This document shows positions 24,868-33,501 of a DNA stretch of 64,000 nt, piece after piece (within the stretch, counting starts at the first letter, position 1; the number at the start of each line of letters is the position of its first letter). The notes below the pieces were generated by a model. It did not search any database. It had not been told where the DNA came from and saw nothing but the letters and a program-made list of their open reading frames with translations. The translations under genes were made by a program, and so were the position numbers. The stretch covers positions 744,001 through 808,000 of the forward strand of contig NZ_NESF01000001.1 in NCBI RefSeq assembly GCF_003063665.1, written 5' to 3'. The stretch comes from Limnohabitans sp. Hippo3 (lineage in GTDB: Bacteria; Pseudomonadota; Gammaproteobacteria; Burkholderiales; Burkholderiaceae_C).

Positions 24868-25709
24868 ACACCACGCCCAGCCTCCCCCGTGGGAGCGAGC
24901 CCCTGCTCGCGAACGACCGAAGCGCCACAGCCCGTCACCCAGGCCGCTGCACGCTGGTGGGCGCGGGCCCGGGCGATCCGGAGCTGCTCACACTCAAAGC
25001 CGTCAAGGCGATTGCCAGCGCCACCGTGCTGTTGGTGGACGATCTGGTGAACGACGCTGTGCTCGAACACGCCTCACCCAGCGCACGCATCGTGCATGTG
25101 GGCAAGCGCGGCGGCTGCAAGAGCACGCCGCAGGCCTTCATCGACAAGCTGATGATTCAGGTCGTGCAAGAAGGCGAGCATGTGGTGCGCCTCAAAGGGG
25201 GCGACCCGTTCATCTTTGGCCGAGGCGGTGAAGAAGTCGAGCACCTGCGCGCAGCGGGCATTGACGTGGAGGTGGTCAACGGCATCACCTCGGGCCTGGC
25301 GGGCATGAGCAGCCTGGGGGCACCTTTGACGCACCGCGAACACGCACACGGGGTGGTGTTTGTGACGGGCCACGCCAAGCCCGGCGACAGCGGCACCGAT
25401 TGGGTGCAGCTGGCCACCACAGCACACCAGGCCAAGCTGACGCTGGTGATCTACATGGGCGTGAGCAGCCTGAATCACATCAGCCAGGGCTTGCTGCAGG
25501 GCTTGCCTGCACACACGCCCGTGGCCATCGTGCAGCACGCCAGCCTGCCCACGCAGCGCGAGGCCTTGACCACGCTGGGCGAACTGGTGGGCACCGTGCA
25601 ACGCGAGCAGCTGCAAAGCCCCAGCATCATCGTGGTGGGCGATGTGGTGCAAGGGGCGAGGGCCTGGCAGCAGGCCGAGCCAAATGCCACCGCACAACGG
25701 GCGGCTTGA
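24864..25709 (+). CDS. cobA: uroporphyrinogen-III C-methyltransferase with REP-derived N-terminus
   Basis: From about residue 29 the protein is a normal SUMT: CTLVGAGPGDPELLTLKAVK, VLLVDDLVN, HVVRLKGGDPFIFGRGGEE, VVNGITSGLAGMSSLGAPLT and LTLVIYMGVSS. It methylates uroporphyrinogen III at C2 and C7 with SAM to give precorrin-2, feeding siroheme or cobalamin. The first 28 residues (MNTTPSLPRGSEPLLANDR...) are not SUMT sequence: residues about 9-17 are encoded by a half REP element (24889-24913). The ATG at 24864 overlaps the ybiB stop; no later ATG precedes the first strand, so the extension is probably translated. Confidence 0.93.
   Translation: MNTTPSLPRGSEPLLANDRSATARHPGRCTLVGAGPGDPELLTLKAVKAIASATVLLVDDLVNDAVLEHASPSARIVHVGKRGGCKSTPQAFIDKLMIQVVQEGEHVVRLKGGDPFIFGRGGEEVEHLRAAGIDVEVVNGITSGLAGMSSLGAPLTHREHAHGVVFVTGHAKPGDSGTDWVQLATTAHQAKLTLVIYMGVSSLNHISQGLLQGLPAHTPVAIVQHASLPTQREALTTLGELVGTVQREQLQSPSIIVVGDVVQGARAWQQAEPNATAQRAA
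24889..24913 (+). repeat. REP-like half element, copy C, inside cobA
   Basis: GTGGGAGCGAGCCCCTGCTC continuing GCGAA is identical to the left unit of copy D, but without the inverted partner. It lies in frame in the 5' end of cobA and is translated as part of PRGSEPLLAN. Confidence 0.85.
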
Positions 25710-25723
25710 CTTGATGCCATCAT

Positions 25724-25809
25724 GTGGGAGCGAGCCCCTGCTCGCGAATGGTGGTTAAAGCATTTGTTGTGGGTTCATCGGGCATTCGGCCGCAGGGGCG
25801 ACCTCCCAC
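25724..25809 (+). repeat. REPIN-like palindromic element, copy D (86 bp)
   Basis: Left unit GTGGGAGCGAGCCCCTGCTC continuing GCGAA, a 36-base spacer, and an inverted right unit TTCGGCCGCAGGGGCGACCT continuing CCCAC. It lies between cobA and the BaiN-like gene, 15 bases after the cobA stop. Spacer sequence (GGTGGTT...) is also similar to that in copy A, so the two are copies of one element rather than chance palindromes. Confidence 0.87.
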
Positions 25810-25851
25810 ACGACCACAACTGCTCACCCCCTCCCCTTACACTCCTGAGCC

Positions 25852-27078
25852 ATGAAGACATGGGACGTGGTGATCGTGGGTGCCGGGGCTGCCGGTTTGT
25901 TTTGCGCGGGCGTGGCGGGTCAGCGCGGGCTGAAGGTTCTGGTGATCGACCACAGCGACAAGATCGCCGAAAAAATCCGCATCTCGGGTGGCGGGCGCTG
26001 CAATTTCACCAACCGCTTGCTCGACGCATCGGCCCCGCAAAAGCACTTCATCAGCCAGAACCCGCACTTTTGCCGCTCGGCCCTGTCGCGCTACACGCCG
26101 CAAGACTTCATCGACCTGGTGCAAAAGCACGGCATCGCTTTCCAAGAAAAGCACAAGGGCCAGCTGTTTTGCGACCATTCGGCCGAGGACATCATCCGCA
26201 TGCTGCTGGCCGAATGCGCGGCAGGCGGCGTGGAGTTTCGCACGGGCTGCAGTGTGAAGTCGGTGCAAGCACCCAGCGAACAGAACACCCACTACACCCT
26301 GGAAACCAACCAAGGCACTGTGTACACCACCTCACTGGTCGTGGCCACGGGGGGTTTGTCGATCCCCAAAATCGGGGCGAGTGACTGGGGCTACCGCATC
26401 GCCAGCCAGTTTGGCTTGCGTCTGGTCGAGAGCCGCCCCGGCCTGGTGCCCTTGACCTTTGACGGCGAGGCCTGGGCGCCTTATGCCAAGCTGGCCGGGC
26501 TGGCGCTCCCCGTGGGCATCGAGACGGGCGAGAAAAAGAACCGCATGCACTTTGACGAAGACCTGCTGTTCACGCACCGGGGTTTGTCCGGGCCCGGCGT
26601 GTTGCAAATCTCCAGCTATTGGCAAGACGGCACACCGATTCGCCTGAACCTGGCCCCGGAGGTGAACCTGCCCGAGCGCCTGCAAGAAGCCAAGCTGCGC
26701 TCCAAAAAACTGCTGGGCAACGAGCTGGCCACCCTGGTGCCCAGCCGCCTGGCCGAAGCCTGGGTCAGCCAGGACCCGGCGCTGCAACGCACGGCCGCCG
26801 AAGTGCCCGACAAGGCGCTGAACAAACTGGCGCAAGCGCTGTCCAACTGGACGCTCACCCCCACGGGCAGCGAGGGCTACAAAAAAGCAGAGGTCACCTT
26901 GGGCGGGGTGGACACACGCGATGTGTCCTCGCAAACCATGGAGTCCAAACAGCCCGGTTTGTATTTCATTGGCGAGGTCATCGATGTGACGGGCTGGCTG
27001 GGCGGCTACAACTTCCAGTGGGCCTGGGCCAGTGCGCATGCCTGTGCGCAAGCCTTGCCCGTCGCGCTCAAAAGCTGA
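25852..27078 (+). CDS. NAD(P)/FAD-dependent oxidoreductase, HI0933/YhiN (BaiN) family
   Basis: This 408-residue flavoprotein starts WDVVIVGAGAAGLFCAGVAG (GxGxxG) and continues ISGGGRCNFTN, the signature of the HI0933-like family. VVATGGLSIPKIGASDWGY and the C-terminal GLYFIGEVIDVTGWLGGYNF close the FAD site. Members are related to BaiN of gut clostridia, but the function in Proteobacteria is unknown. Length is normal. The last 11 bases overlap the 3' end of the convergent patatin gene. Confidence 0.9.
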   Translation: MKTWDVVIVGAGAAGLFCAGVAGQRGLKVLVIDHSDKIAEKIRISGGGRCNFTNRLLDASAPQKHFISQNPHFCRSALSRYTPQDFIDLVQKHGIAFQEKHKGQLFCDHSAEDIIRMLLAECAAGGVEFRTGCSVKSVQAPSEQNTHYTLETNQGTVYTTSLVVATGGLSIPKIGASDWGYRIASQFGLRLVESRPGLVPLTFDGEAWAPYAKLAGLALPVGIETGEKKNRMHFDEDLLFTHRGLSGPGVLQISSYWQDGTPIRLNLAPEVNLPERLQEAKLRSKKLLGNELATLVPSRLAEAWVSQDPALQRTAAEVPDKALNKLAQALSNWTLTPTGSEGYKKAEVTLGGVDTRDVSSQTMESKQPGLYFIGEVIDVTGWLGGYNFQWAWASAHACAQALPVALKS

Positions 27079-29344
27079 AGCGCCTGCCCAATTGCACAAA
27101 CAGGTTGTAGGCATCGCCGGACCCTCTGGCTGCGCCCAGGTAAATGTCACCGATCTTGCTGTCCACCGAAACAAAGACTGTACCGCTGTAGCGCCAACGC
27201 ATGGCGTCGCCCTTGTACCAGGCGTCCCCGGCCTCGAGGACCGTGCCCACATAGGTTTTCTGGTTGAACAGGCCGCCATGGGTCAGGCGGTACATGTAGG
27301 TGGTCTGCAGGTGCGCCAATTGGTCACCGGCCAACTGGCCCATGCGGTAAGCCCCCATGTTCTGAAAACCACCCAGGATCAATTGACTGGGCGAGCGGCA
27401 GTTGCCGCAATCGAGCGTGACGCGGTCTTGCGCCAGGTTCAGACCCACATTGACAATGTGCGGCCCCACAGAATGGGCCCACTTGGCGCTCAAGCGTCCG
27501 CCGCTATAGATGGCCCCCGAAACCCCTTGCTCCAGACTGGCTCCCAGAAAGTACCCGCGTGTCGGAAAGCTCAAGGAGTCCAGTTGGTCAATCTGAAACT
27601 GCGCCTTGACGCCGTTGTACTTGACCAAATCGGTGTTCGACAGTTCGGCCAAGTCCGTCGTGGTGTCAAAGCTTCTGCGGATCGCGCTCGAGGTGATACC
27701 CATCTTGATGTTGGCCTTGCGCTCGAAGTCGTACACCAGCTGCGCATCCAGGCTCTGCACGGTCTGATTGAAATAGGCCAGCTTCTGATTGCCCGCTTCA
27801 TCTCTGAAAATCGCGCTTCGGTACAAGGGCAAATAGTTGCGATCCCACGAAGCACCAGCCTCCAGGCTCCAGCCTTGGGACAGCGGTTGGTAAAAACGGG
27901 CCGCCACCTCAGACTGGGTGCCCAAACGGGCATCCAGTGAAAATTCCAGGCCCGATGACGTCAACCAAGGGCGGCGGTAACCGACGCCCACAGCAAACTG
28001 GGTGATGCCATCGAGCTCCGTGGAAAACCCCAAGGTGGTCTTGAAAAAATGCGGACTGTAGGGTTTCTCACGCACCGTGACGATCAGCTTGTAGCGCTCG
28101 CCCTGCAGCTGCGCCAGGCTGTAACTGACCAGGTCGAAATAGCCACTGGTGTAGAGCTCGTCCATGTAGCGTTCCGCCTGCTGGGCCGAGAACTCCTGGT
28201 CCAACATGGGCGACAACATGGTCTGGATGTAACGCTCCGACACGTCCCTGTGGCCTTGCGCTTCGATGGCCACGATGCGTTTTTCACGCTGGTCAAACGA
28301 CAAGCGCGTGGTCGATGGGGGCGCGGGCTGCACAGCCCATGCTTTGCGCAAAGCGGCCAGTTGGGTAGCTACGGGGGCCAAAGCCTGCTGGCCCCGCGCC
28401 ACGATCTCGGGGGCGCGGTTGAAATCGGCAAAGCCGATGTCTTGCACCGACGGCTGCACCAGCACATCCTGAGGCCGCAGCAAGGCCAGATTGCGTTTTT
28501 CGTTTTGGCGAATGAGGATGTCCAGCATCCGGTTGGCCACCACCAAGGCGTGGCTGGGTTGCGCGGTCTTGTCCTCGTCCACGCCTCCGCCTAGGAACGA
28601 GGCCACGATCACATCGGCCCCTTCGCGCAATGCCACTTCGATGGGCAAATTGGCCACCAGACCCCCATCGACATAGGTCTCTCCCTCGACTTCCACCGGG
28701 GCAAACACCGCAGGAGCCGCCATGCTGGCCCGGATGGCCAGGTGCAGCGCACCCTGGTCAAAAACCTTCAACTCGCCATCGCGGTAACGGGTCGCCACCG
28801 CGCGAAACGGGATTTTGAGATCGTTGAAATGGACACTCGGCGGGACGTGGGCCGTCAAGGCCTGCAACAAAGCCAGGAAACGCTGGCCATCGCTGACACC
28901 CCGGGCAAAGCTCACGCCACCGTCCTTGATGCCAAATTCCAGCTCCACCGGGTATTTCTGCTGGTAAGCACGGGTGCGCGAGGGCAACTCCAGGCGGTTG
29001 AGCTGATCCAAAGCCACCTTGGACGGGTCCAGGCCACCAACCGTGCGCTCGATCTCGTCTGTGGACATGCCGCTGGCATACAAGCCCCCAATGACGGCCC
29101 CCATGCTGGTGCCCACAATGCGGGCAATCGGAATGCGGTCGCGCTCCAGCTGACGCAACACCGCCAGGTGGGCAAAACCCTTGGCACCACCACCGGCCAA
29201 CACCACCACCACAGACGGAGCGGCGGGGGGCGGACTGGCCAGCGTTTGCGCCTGGCTCCAGCCGCCCGTCAGGCCCAGGGCCAAGACCACCAGGGCCTGG
29301 AACAAGGACGCACAAGCGGCGCAGATGTTTTTGAATGTATTCAT
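27068..29344 (-). CDS. patatin-like phospholipase fused to outer-membrane barrel (type Vd, PlpD-like)
   Basis: The 758-residue protein has a signal peptide (about residues 1-33), then a patatin domain with LAGGGAKGFAHLAVL (oxyanion loop), GTSMGAVIGGLYASG (nucleophile Ser in GxSxG) and YVDGGLVANLP (catalytic Asp in DGG). From about residue 345 one POTRA-like unit (KRIVAIEAQGHRDVSERYIQ...) precedes a roughly 16-strand Omp85-type barrel ending in GRRFSF, with the terminal aromatic. This is the patatin-POTRA-barrel order of PlpD type Vd autotransporters, in which the lipase is exported through its own barrel. Gly-rich oxyanion, Ser and Asp are all intact, so an active phospholipase A1/A2 is expected. 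Confidence 0.92.
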   Translation of the reverse strand: MNTFKNICAACASLFQALVVLALGLTGGWSQAQTLASPPPAAPSVVVVLAGGGAKGFAHLAVLRQLERDRIPIARIVGTSMGAVIGGLYASGMSTDEIERTVGGLDPSKVALDQLNRLELPSRTRAYQQKYPVELEFGIKDGGVSFARGVSDGQRFLALLQALTAHVPPSVHFNDLKIPFRAVATRYRDGELKVFDQGALHLAIRASMAAPAVFAPVEVEGETYVDGGLVANLPIEVALREGADVIVASFLGGGVDEDKTAQPSHALVVANRMLDILIRQNEKRNLALLRPQDVLVQPSVQDIGFADFNRAPEIVARGQQALAPVATQLAALRKAWAVQPAPPSTTRLSFDQREKRIVAIEAQGHRDVSERYIQTMLSPMLDQEFSAQQAERYMDELYTSGYFDLVSYSLAQLQGERYKLIVTVREKPYSPHFFKTTLGFSTELDGITQFAVGVGYRRPWLTSSGLEFSLDARLGTQSEVAARFYQPLSQGWSLEAGASWDRNYLPLYRSAIFRDEAGNQKLAYFNQTVQSLDAQLVYDFERKANIKMGITSSAIRRSFDTTTDLAELSNTDLVKYNGVKAQFQIDQLDSLSFPTRGYFLGASLEQGVSGAIYSGGRLSAKWAHSVGPHIVNVGLNLAQDRVTLDCGNCRSPSQLILGGFQNMGAYRMGQLAGDQLAHLQTTYMYRLTHGGLFNQKTYVGTVLEAGDAWYKGDAMRWRYSGTVFVSVDSKIGDIYLGAARGSGDAYNLFVQLGRRFSF

Positions 29345-29475
29345 TGGTATTGCATTTTATGGACCCGCTTTCAGCCGGGGATGCGGCTGGCAGCAAGCGT
29401 TCCGGGCCTGGCCCATTTTGCGCAAAGATGTGTCTTTGAGCACACACGGCCAGGCCAGCCCCGTTTCTCAGGCGC

Positions 29476-29481
29476 TATAAT
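29476..29481 (+). promoter_or_regulatory. -10 box of rpsU promoter
   Basis: A consensus TATAAT sits about 130 bases upstream of rpsU. The matching -35 region (near 29453) is poor. It implies a 5' leader of roughly 120 bases. Confidence 0.55.
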
Positions 29482-29501
29482 CTCAGGCTTTGCTGGCAAA
29501 C

Positions 29502-29533
29502 CCCCGTCTGCCAAATACTAGTTCGTGACGGGG
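29502..29533 (+). promoter_or_regulatory. structured rpsU 5' leader hairpin
   Basis: CCCCGTC / GACGGGG form a perfect 7-bp stem enclosing 18 bases within the rpsU leader. Further pairings follow (GGGC...GCCC near 29546-29562 and GGCT/AGCC near 29574-29583). This is a candidate translational control region; I do not recognise a described leader family. Confidence 0.4.
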
Positions 29534-29608
29534 AACCGCCGAAACTGGGCTTCAAGGGCCCGATCTCCCTTGTGGCTACAGCCGGCACATTTTTGGAAAA
29601 TTGATTCA

Positions 29609-29821
29609 ATGACCACCATCCGCGTGAAAGAAAACGAGCCGTTTGACGTTGCCCTGCGTCGCTTCAAGCGCACCATCGAAAAACTCGGCCTGCTGACAGA
29701 CTTGCGCGCCCGCGAGTTCTATGAGAAGCCCACCACCGAGCGCAAGCGCAAAAAAGCAGCTGCCGTGAAGCGTCACTACAAGCGCGTTCGCAGCATGCAG
29801 TTGCCCAAGAAGATGTATTGA
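29609..29821 (+). CDS. rpsU: 30S ribosomal protein S21
   Basis: The 70-residue basic protein is a full-length S21: [38 protein letters not shown] and a Lys/Arg-rich tail ending KKMY. S21 assists initiation on the 30S subunit near the anti-Shine-Dalgarno region. The ATG at 29609 starts the conserved N-terminus; upstream in-frame codons belong to the leader. A terminator follows 35 bases after the stop and then yqeY, the usual betaproteobacterial order. Confidence 0.98.
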   Translation: MTTIRVKENEPFDVALRRFKRTIEKLGLLTDLRAREFYEKPTTERKRKKAAAVKRHYKRVRSMQLPKKMY

Positions 29822-29855
29822 TCTTCATTTGTATGGCCTGAAAAGGTCTGCAAAC

Positions 29856-29897
29856 AAGCCCGCTGGAGGACGCTCAGGCGGGCTTTGTTGTTTTTAC
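29856..29897 (+). terminator. rpsU terminator
   Basis: AAGCCCGC / GCGGGCTT form an 8-bp stem with a 14-base loop followed by TTGTTGTTTTT on the plus strand, between rpsU and yqeY. Some read-through into yqeY is possible because the T-run is interrupted. Confidence 0.8.
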
Positions 29898-29931
29898 TCC
29901 CCCCACATTGGCCACACACCAGGAGCCTCCC

Positions 29932-30378
29932 ATGAGCCTGAAAGAACAGATCACCGAAGACATGAAAACTGCGATGCGGGCCAAAGACGCCGAGCGTCTG
30001 GGCACCATCCGCCTGCTGCTGTCGGCCATGAAGCAAAAGGAAGTGGACGAGCGCATCGAGCTCGACGATGTGGCCGTGGTCGCCATCGTGGACAAACTCA
30101 TCAAGCAGCGCAAAGACTCGATCACCGCTTTTGAACAAGCCGCCCGCCAGGACCTGGCCGACAAGGAAAAAGCCGAAATGGCCGTGCTGCTGGCTTACCT
30201 CCCCGAGCGCATGTCGGCCGAAGAAGTCACAGCTGCCGTTCAGGCCATCGTGGCCGAGCTGGGAGCCAAAGGCCCGGGCGACATGGGCAAAGTCATGGGC
30301 GCGGTCAAGACGCGTCTGGCTGGCAAGGCCGACATGGGCCAGGTGTCGGCAGCGGTGAAGGCGGCGCTGGCAGGCTGA
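29932..30378 (+). CDS. yqeY: GatB/YqeY domain protein
   Basis: The 148-residue protein matches YqeY across its length: SLKEQITEDMKTAMRAKDAE, TIRLLLSAMKQKEVDER, LAYLPERMSAEEV and KGPGDMGKVMGAVKTRLAGK. The family is homologous to the C-terminal tail domain of GatB, the tRNA-dependent amidotransferase subunit, and usually sits beside rpsU; its role is thought to be tRNA-related but is unproven. An AGGAG ribosome-binding site precedes the ATG at 29932. Confidence 0.92.
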   Translation: MSLKEQITEDMKTAMRAKDAERLGTIRLLLSAMKQKEVDERIELDDVAVVAIVDKLIKQRKDSITAFEQAARQDLADKEKAEMAVLLAYLPERMSAEEVTAAVQAIVAELGAKGPGDMGKVMGAVKTRLAGKADMGQVSAAVKAALAG

Positions 30379-30415
30379 TGCCCTGCAGATGATGATGGAC
30401 AGGCGGTGAAGGCGC

Positions 30416-31306
30416 TCAAGCCTGCAAGATCAGCGCCGCCCCGGCCACCGCCATCACCGCCCCGCCCCACGCCCCCCACGCCGGGCGGCGGCGGTACACC
30501 ACCCAAAGCAGCGGCAGCAGCAAGATGGGGGTGAGCGACGAGAAAATGCCCACCAGGTTGGCCTGCCCGGTGTGCAAGGCCTGCAGGATCAAGGTCATGC
30601 CCAGCGCCATGGCCACGGCCGCACTGGCCCAGGTGTTGAACAGGGTTTTGGCCGTCAATGGGTTTTGCACCCGCGCCACCTGTGCCCCAGCCCACAGCAG
30701 CGCCAGATGTGCCAAAAAGCTGGCCGATGTGCGCACAGCAGACGCCGCCACCGCGTCCACGCCCGAAGCCATCAAGGGCTTGATCATCAAAGTGGCCACA
30801 GACTGGCAAACGGCGGCCAGCAAGCCGAGCAAAACCCCGGTCATCAAAGTGCCGCGCGTGTTTTCCCAGGCGTGGGTTTCGCTCTCGCGGCGGCCCCACA
30901 CAATCGCCACCATCACGCCCGAGACCAGCAAAGCACCGCCCAGCAAGGTCCAGCCCCACAGGGTTTCGCCCAAGAACAACCAAGCGAGCAGAGTGGAAAA
31001 AATGGCGTGCGTGGCAAACAACACGCCGCTGCGACGTGGCCCCAGCCGGTTCATGCAGGCAAACAGCGCGGTGTCGCCAATGAAGATGCCAATGAAGCCC
31101 GACAGGGCCAGCAGGGCCACATTCGAACTGTCCAGACTGCGCCACTGCCCGGTGAACAGCGCCAGCGCCCACAGCAGGGTCAGCGCGAAAAACAAACGCC
31201 AGCGGGTGAAGGCAAAGGCCCCCATCTGGCTGGAAGCGGCTGCAGAAAACAAACTGCCCACCGCCCACGACAAGGCGGCCAGCGCTGCAAGGAGTTCAGC
31301 CTGCAC
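30416..31306 (-). CDS. EamA/DMT family transporter
   Basis: A ten-helix membrane protein of 296 residues with two EamA repeats (residues about 5-130 and 150-290). LFARATHAIFSTLLAWLFLG-type segments and GETLWGWTLLGGALLVSGVM match the drug/metabolite exporter family. The start is a GTG at 31306; no ATG lies near the first helix. It ends 14 bases from the pmbA stop-side neighbour on the same strand, and pmbA lies directly upstream, so the two may be co-transcribed. Substrate unknown. Confidence 0.87.
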   Translation of the reverse strand: MQAELLAALAALSWAVGSLFSAAASSQMGAFAFTRWRLFFALTLLWALALFTGQWRSLDSSNVALLALSGFIGIFIGDTALFACMNRLGPRRSGVLFATHAIFSTLLAWLFLGETLWGWTLLGGALLVSGVMVAIVWGRRESETHAWENTRGTLMTGVLLGLLAAVCQSVATLMIKPLMASGVDAVAASAVRTSASFLAHLALLWAGAQVARVQNPLTAKTLFNTWASAAVAMALGMTLILQALHTGQANLVGIFSSLTPILLLPLLWVVYRRRPAWGAWGGAVMAVAGAALILQA

Positions 31307-31319
31307 AGCGCAGCAGGCC

Positions 31320-32741
31320 TCAGCTGCCTGCCAGCTTCATGCGGTTGACCAAAATGGAGCCGGTGGTTTTGGCGCCCATGTTGTAGGTGTCCGCCCCCAC
31401 AGCCTCGATGCCCATGAACATGTCTTTCAGGTTGCCCGCGATGGTGATCTCGTGCACCGGATAGGCGATCTGGCCGTTTTCCACCCAAAAGCCGCTGGCG
31501 CCGCGTGAATAGTCGCCCGTGACATAGTTCACGCCCTGCCCCATCAGCTCGATCACGAACAGGCCCGTGCCCAGCTTTTGCAGCATGGCGTCCAGATCGT
31601 CCGTGGACTGCGTCAGGCGCGAGGTCAGCGTCAGGTTGTGCGAGCCGCCCGCGTTGCCCGTGGTCTTCATGCCCAGCTTGCGCGCCGAATAGCTGGACAG
31701 GAAATAGCCCTCGACCCGGCCGCCCTTGACCACATGGCGGCGCACCGAGCGCACGCCCTCGTCGTCAAAAGGCGAGCTGCCCTTGCCGCGCAAGAGGTGC
31801 GGGTCTTCTTCGATGTCGATGTGTTTCGGGAACACCTTTTTGCCCAAAGAGTCGAGCAAGAAGCTGCTCTTGCGGTAGAGCGCTCCGCCGCTCACGGCCT
31901 GCACAAAACCACCCAGCAAACCCGCCGCCACAGGCGACTCGAACAGCACCGGGCACTCGGTCGTGGCGATCTTGCGGGCACCCAGGCGCGACAAGGCGCG
32001 TTCGGCGGCATAACGACCCACCGCCTCGGGCGAGGCCATCTCGTCCGCGCAGCGCATCGAGGTGTACCAGGCATCGCGCTGCATCTCGGCGTTGCGGCCG
32101 GGCAGCTTGGCGATCGGGGCCACCGAAATGCTGTGGCGCGAGCTGGCATACCCCCCACGAAAACCGTGTGTGTGGGCGCTGAAAAAATGGCTTTGCTGGG
32201 CCGACACGGCCGCGCCGTCGCTGTTGGTGATGCGGCGGCTGGTTTTCATGGCCGCGGCTTCGCACTGCAAGGCGATCTTGGCGGCTTCTTCGCTGTTGAT
32301 CGCCCAGGGGTGGAACAAATCCAGGTCGCGGTGCTGGGTTTCGATGTCGGCTTCGTCGGGCAGCCCGGCTGTCGGGTCTTCGGCGGTGAAGCGGGCGATG
32401 TCGTAAGCCGCCTGCACCGTGCGCTCGATCGCGGCTTTGGAAAAGTCCGACGTGCTGGCGTTGCCCCGGCGGTGGTCCACGTACACCGTCACGCCCAGCG
32501 ACTTGTCACGGTTACGCTCGACGTTTTCCAGCTCGCCCTTGCGCACGCTGACCGACAGGCCGCAACCTTCAGACGCTTCGGCCCCCGCGTTGGTGGCGCC
32601 CAACTTTTTGGCGTGCTTCAGGGCGATGTCGACCAGCTCTTCAAAATGGTCACGCGAGTAGCTGAAACCGTCGTGGGCCTGCGCGCTGGCGGCGGCGGCA
32701 GGGGTGTTTTGTTGCACGGAACTTTTCACAGAAATTTTCAC
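31320..32741 (-). CDS. pmbA: metalloprotease-related protein PmbA/TldE
   Basis: The 473-residue protein matches PmbA: SYSRDHFEELVDIALKHAKK near the N-terminus, GVTVYVDHRRGNASTSDFSK, a central RRITNSDGAAVSAQQSHFFS and the C-terminal TGDYSRGASGFWVENGQIAY followed by EITIAGNL. PmbA (TldE) is the non-catalytic partner of TldD in a Zn protease that matures microcin B17 and degrades CcdA. TldD is not in the window. No ATG lies near the N-terminus: GTG codons at 32741 and 32729 are candidates and 32741 is given, so the exact start is uncertain. Divergent from darP. Confidence 0.92.
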   Translation of the reverse strand: MKISVKSSVQQNTPAAAASAQAHDGFSYSRDHFEELVDIALKHAKKLGATNAGAEASEGCGLSVSVRKGELENVERNRDKSLGVTVYVDHRRGNASTSDFSKAAIERTVQAAYDIARFTAEDPTAGLPDEADIETQHRDLDLFHPWAINSEEAAKIALQCEAAAMKTSRRITNSDGAAVSAQQSHFFSAHTHGFRGGYASSRHSISVAPIAKLPGRNAEMQRDAWYTSMRCADEMASPEAVGRYAAERALSRLGARKIATTECPVLFESPVAAGLLGGFVQAVSGGALYRKSSFLLDSLGKKVFPKHIDIEEDPHLLRGKGSSPFDDEGVRSVRRHVVKGGRVEGYFLSSYSARKLGMKTTGNAGGSHNLTLTSRLTQSTDDLDAMLQKLGTGLFVIELMGQGVNYVTGDYSRGASGFWVENGQIAYPVHEITIAGNLKDMFMGIEAVGADTYNMGAKTTGSILVNRMKLAGS

Positions 32742-32844
32742 GAAGAAGGTCTCGAAAAAAATGGCGGGCGCTGGGCCCGCAGTGGCCGCTATGATACTTG
32801 CCACCCAGCCCCTGCGCTGCCCCAGAGAACGAGTTCCCCCAGTC

Positions 32845-33501
32845 ATGTCCCGTAAACCCAAAAAAGGCTATTTCGTCCGTGGTCAGTTTGTTGCTGAAGG
32901 CAGCGAGCTGGACCTGGAGTACAAGCGCGAGCTCAAAGGCGGCCTCGACGGCCCCAGCCGCACCGAACTCAAGCGCGAAAGCACCGAGCTGCAAGAACTC
33001 GGCACAGCCTTGCTCACCCTGCGCCGTGACCTGATGGAGGGCCTGGCCCTGCCCGACAAGCTGGTCGAAGGCCTGGCCGAAGCCAAGCGCATCACCAACT
33101 TCGAAGGCAAACGCCGTCAGATGCAGTTCATCGGCAAGCAAATGCGCCTGCTCAGCCCCGAAACGCTGCAAGCCGTGCGCGAGGCGCTGGACATCCAGCG
33201 CCTGGGCAGCGCCAAAGACACCCAGGCCCTGCACCTGGCCGAAGCCTGGCGCGACCGCCTGATCGCCGACGATGCCGCTGTGGGCGAATGGATTGCGCAT
33301 TACCCACAGACCGACATCCAGCAGCTGCGCGCCCTGGTGCGCCAGGCCCGCAAGGACGCGGTGCCCGTGACCAACGCCGCCGTCTCGCAAGGCCTGGCCC
33401 CGCGCCAGGGCCGCGCTTACCGCGAGCTGTTCAAACTGGTGCGCAGCGTGCTGACAGGCGGCGAGAGCGACAACACCCCCGACGAGACCGAAGATGAGTG
33501 A
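32845..33501 (+). CDS. darP: ribosome biogenesis factor DarP (YjgA)
   Basis: The 218-residue protein starts MSRKPKKGYFVRGQFV and carries the DUF615 core: SRTELKRESTELQELGTALL, LPDKLVEGLAEAKRITNFEG, RRQMQFIGKQMRLL, then an acidic tail. DarP promotes late 50S maturation at the peptidyl-transferase centre. The ATG at 32845 starts the conserved region. The last 8 bases overlap the mog start, giving translational coupling. Confidence 0.92.
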   Translation: MSRKPKKGYFVRGQFVAEGSELDLEYKRELKGGLDGPSRTELKRESTELQELGTALLTLRRDLMEGLALPDKLVEGLAEAKRITNFEGKRRQMQFIGKQMRLLSPETLQAVREALDIQRLGSAKDTQALHLAEAWRDRLIADDAAVGEWIAHYPQTDIQQLRALVRQARKDAVPVTNAAVSQGLAPRQGRAYRELFKLVRSVLTGGESDNTPDETEDE

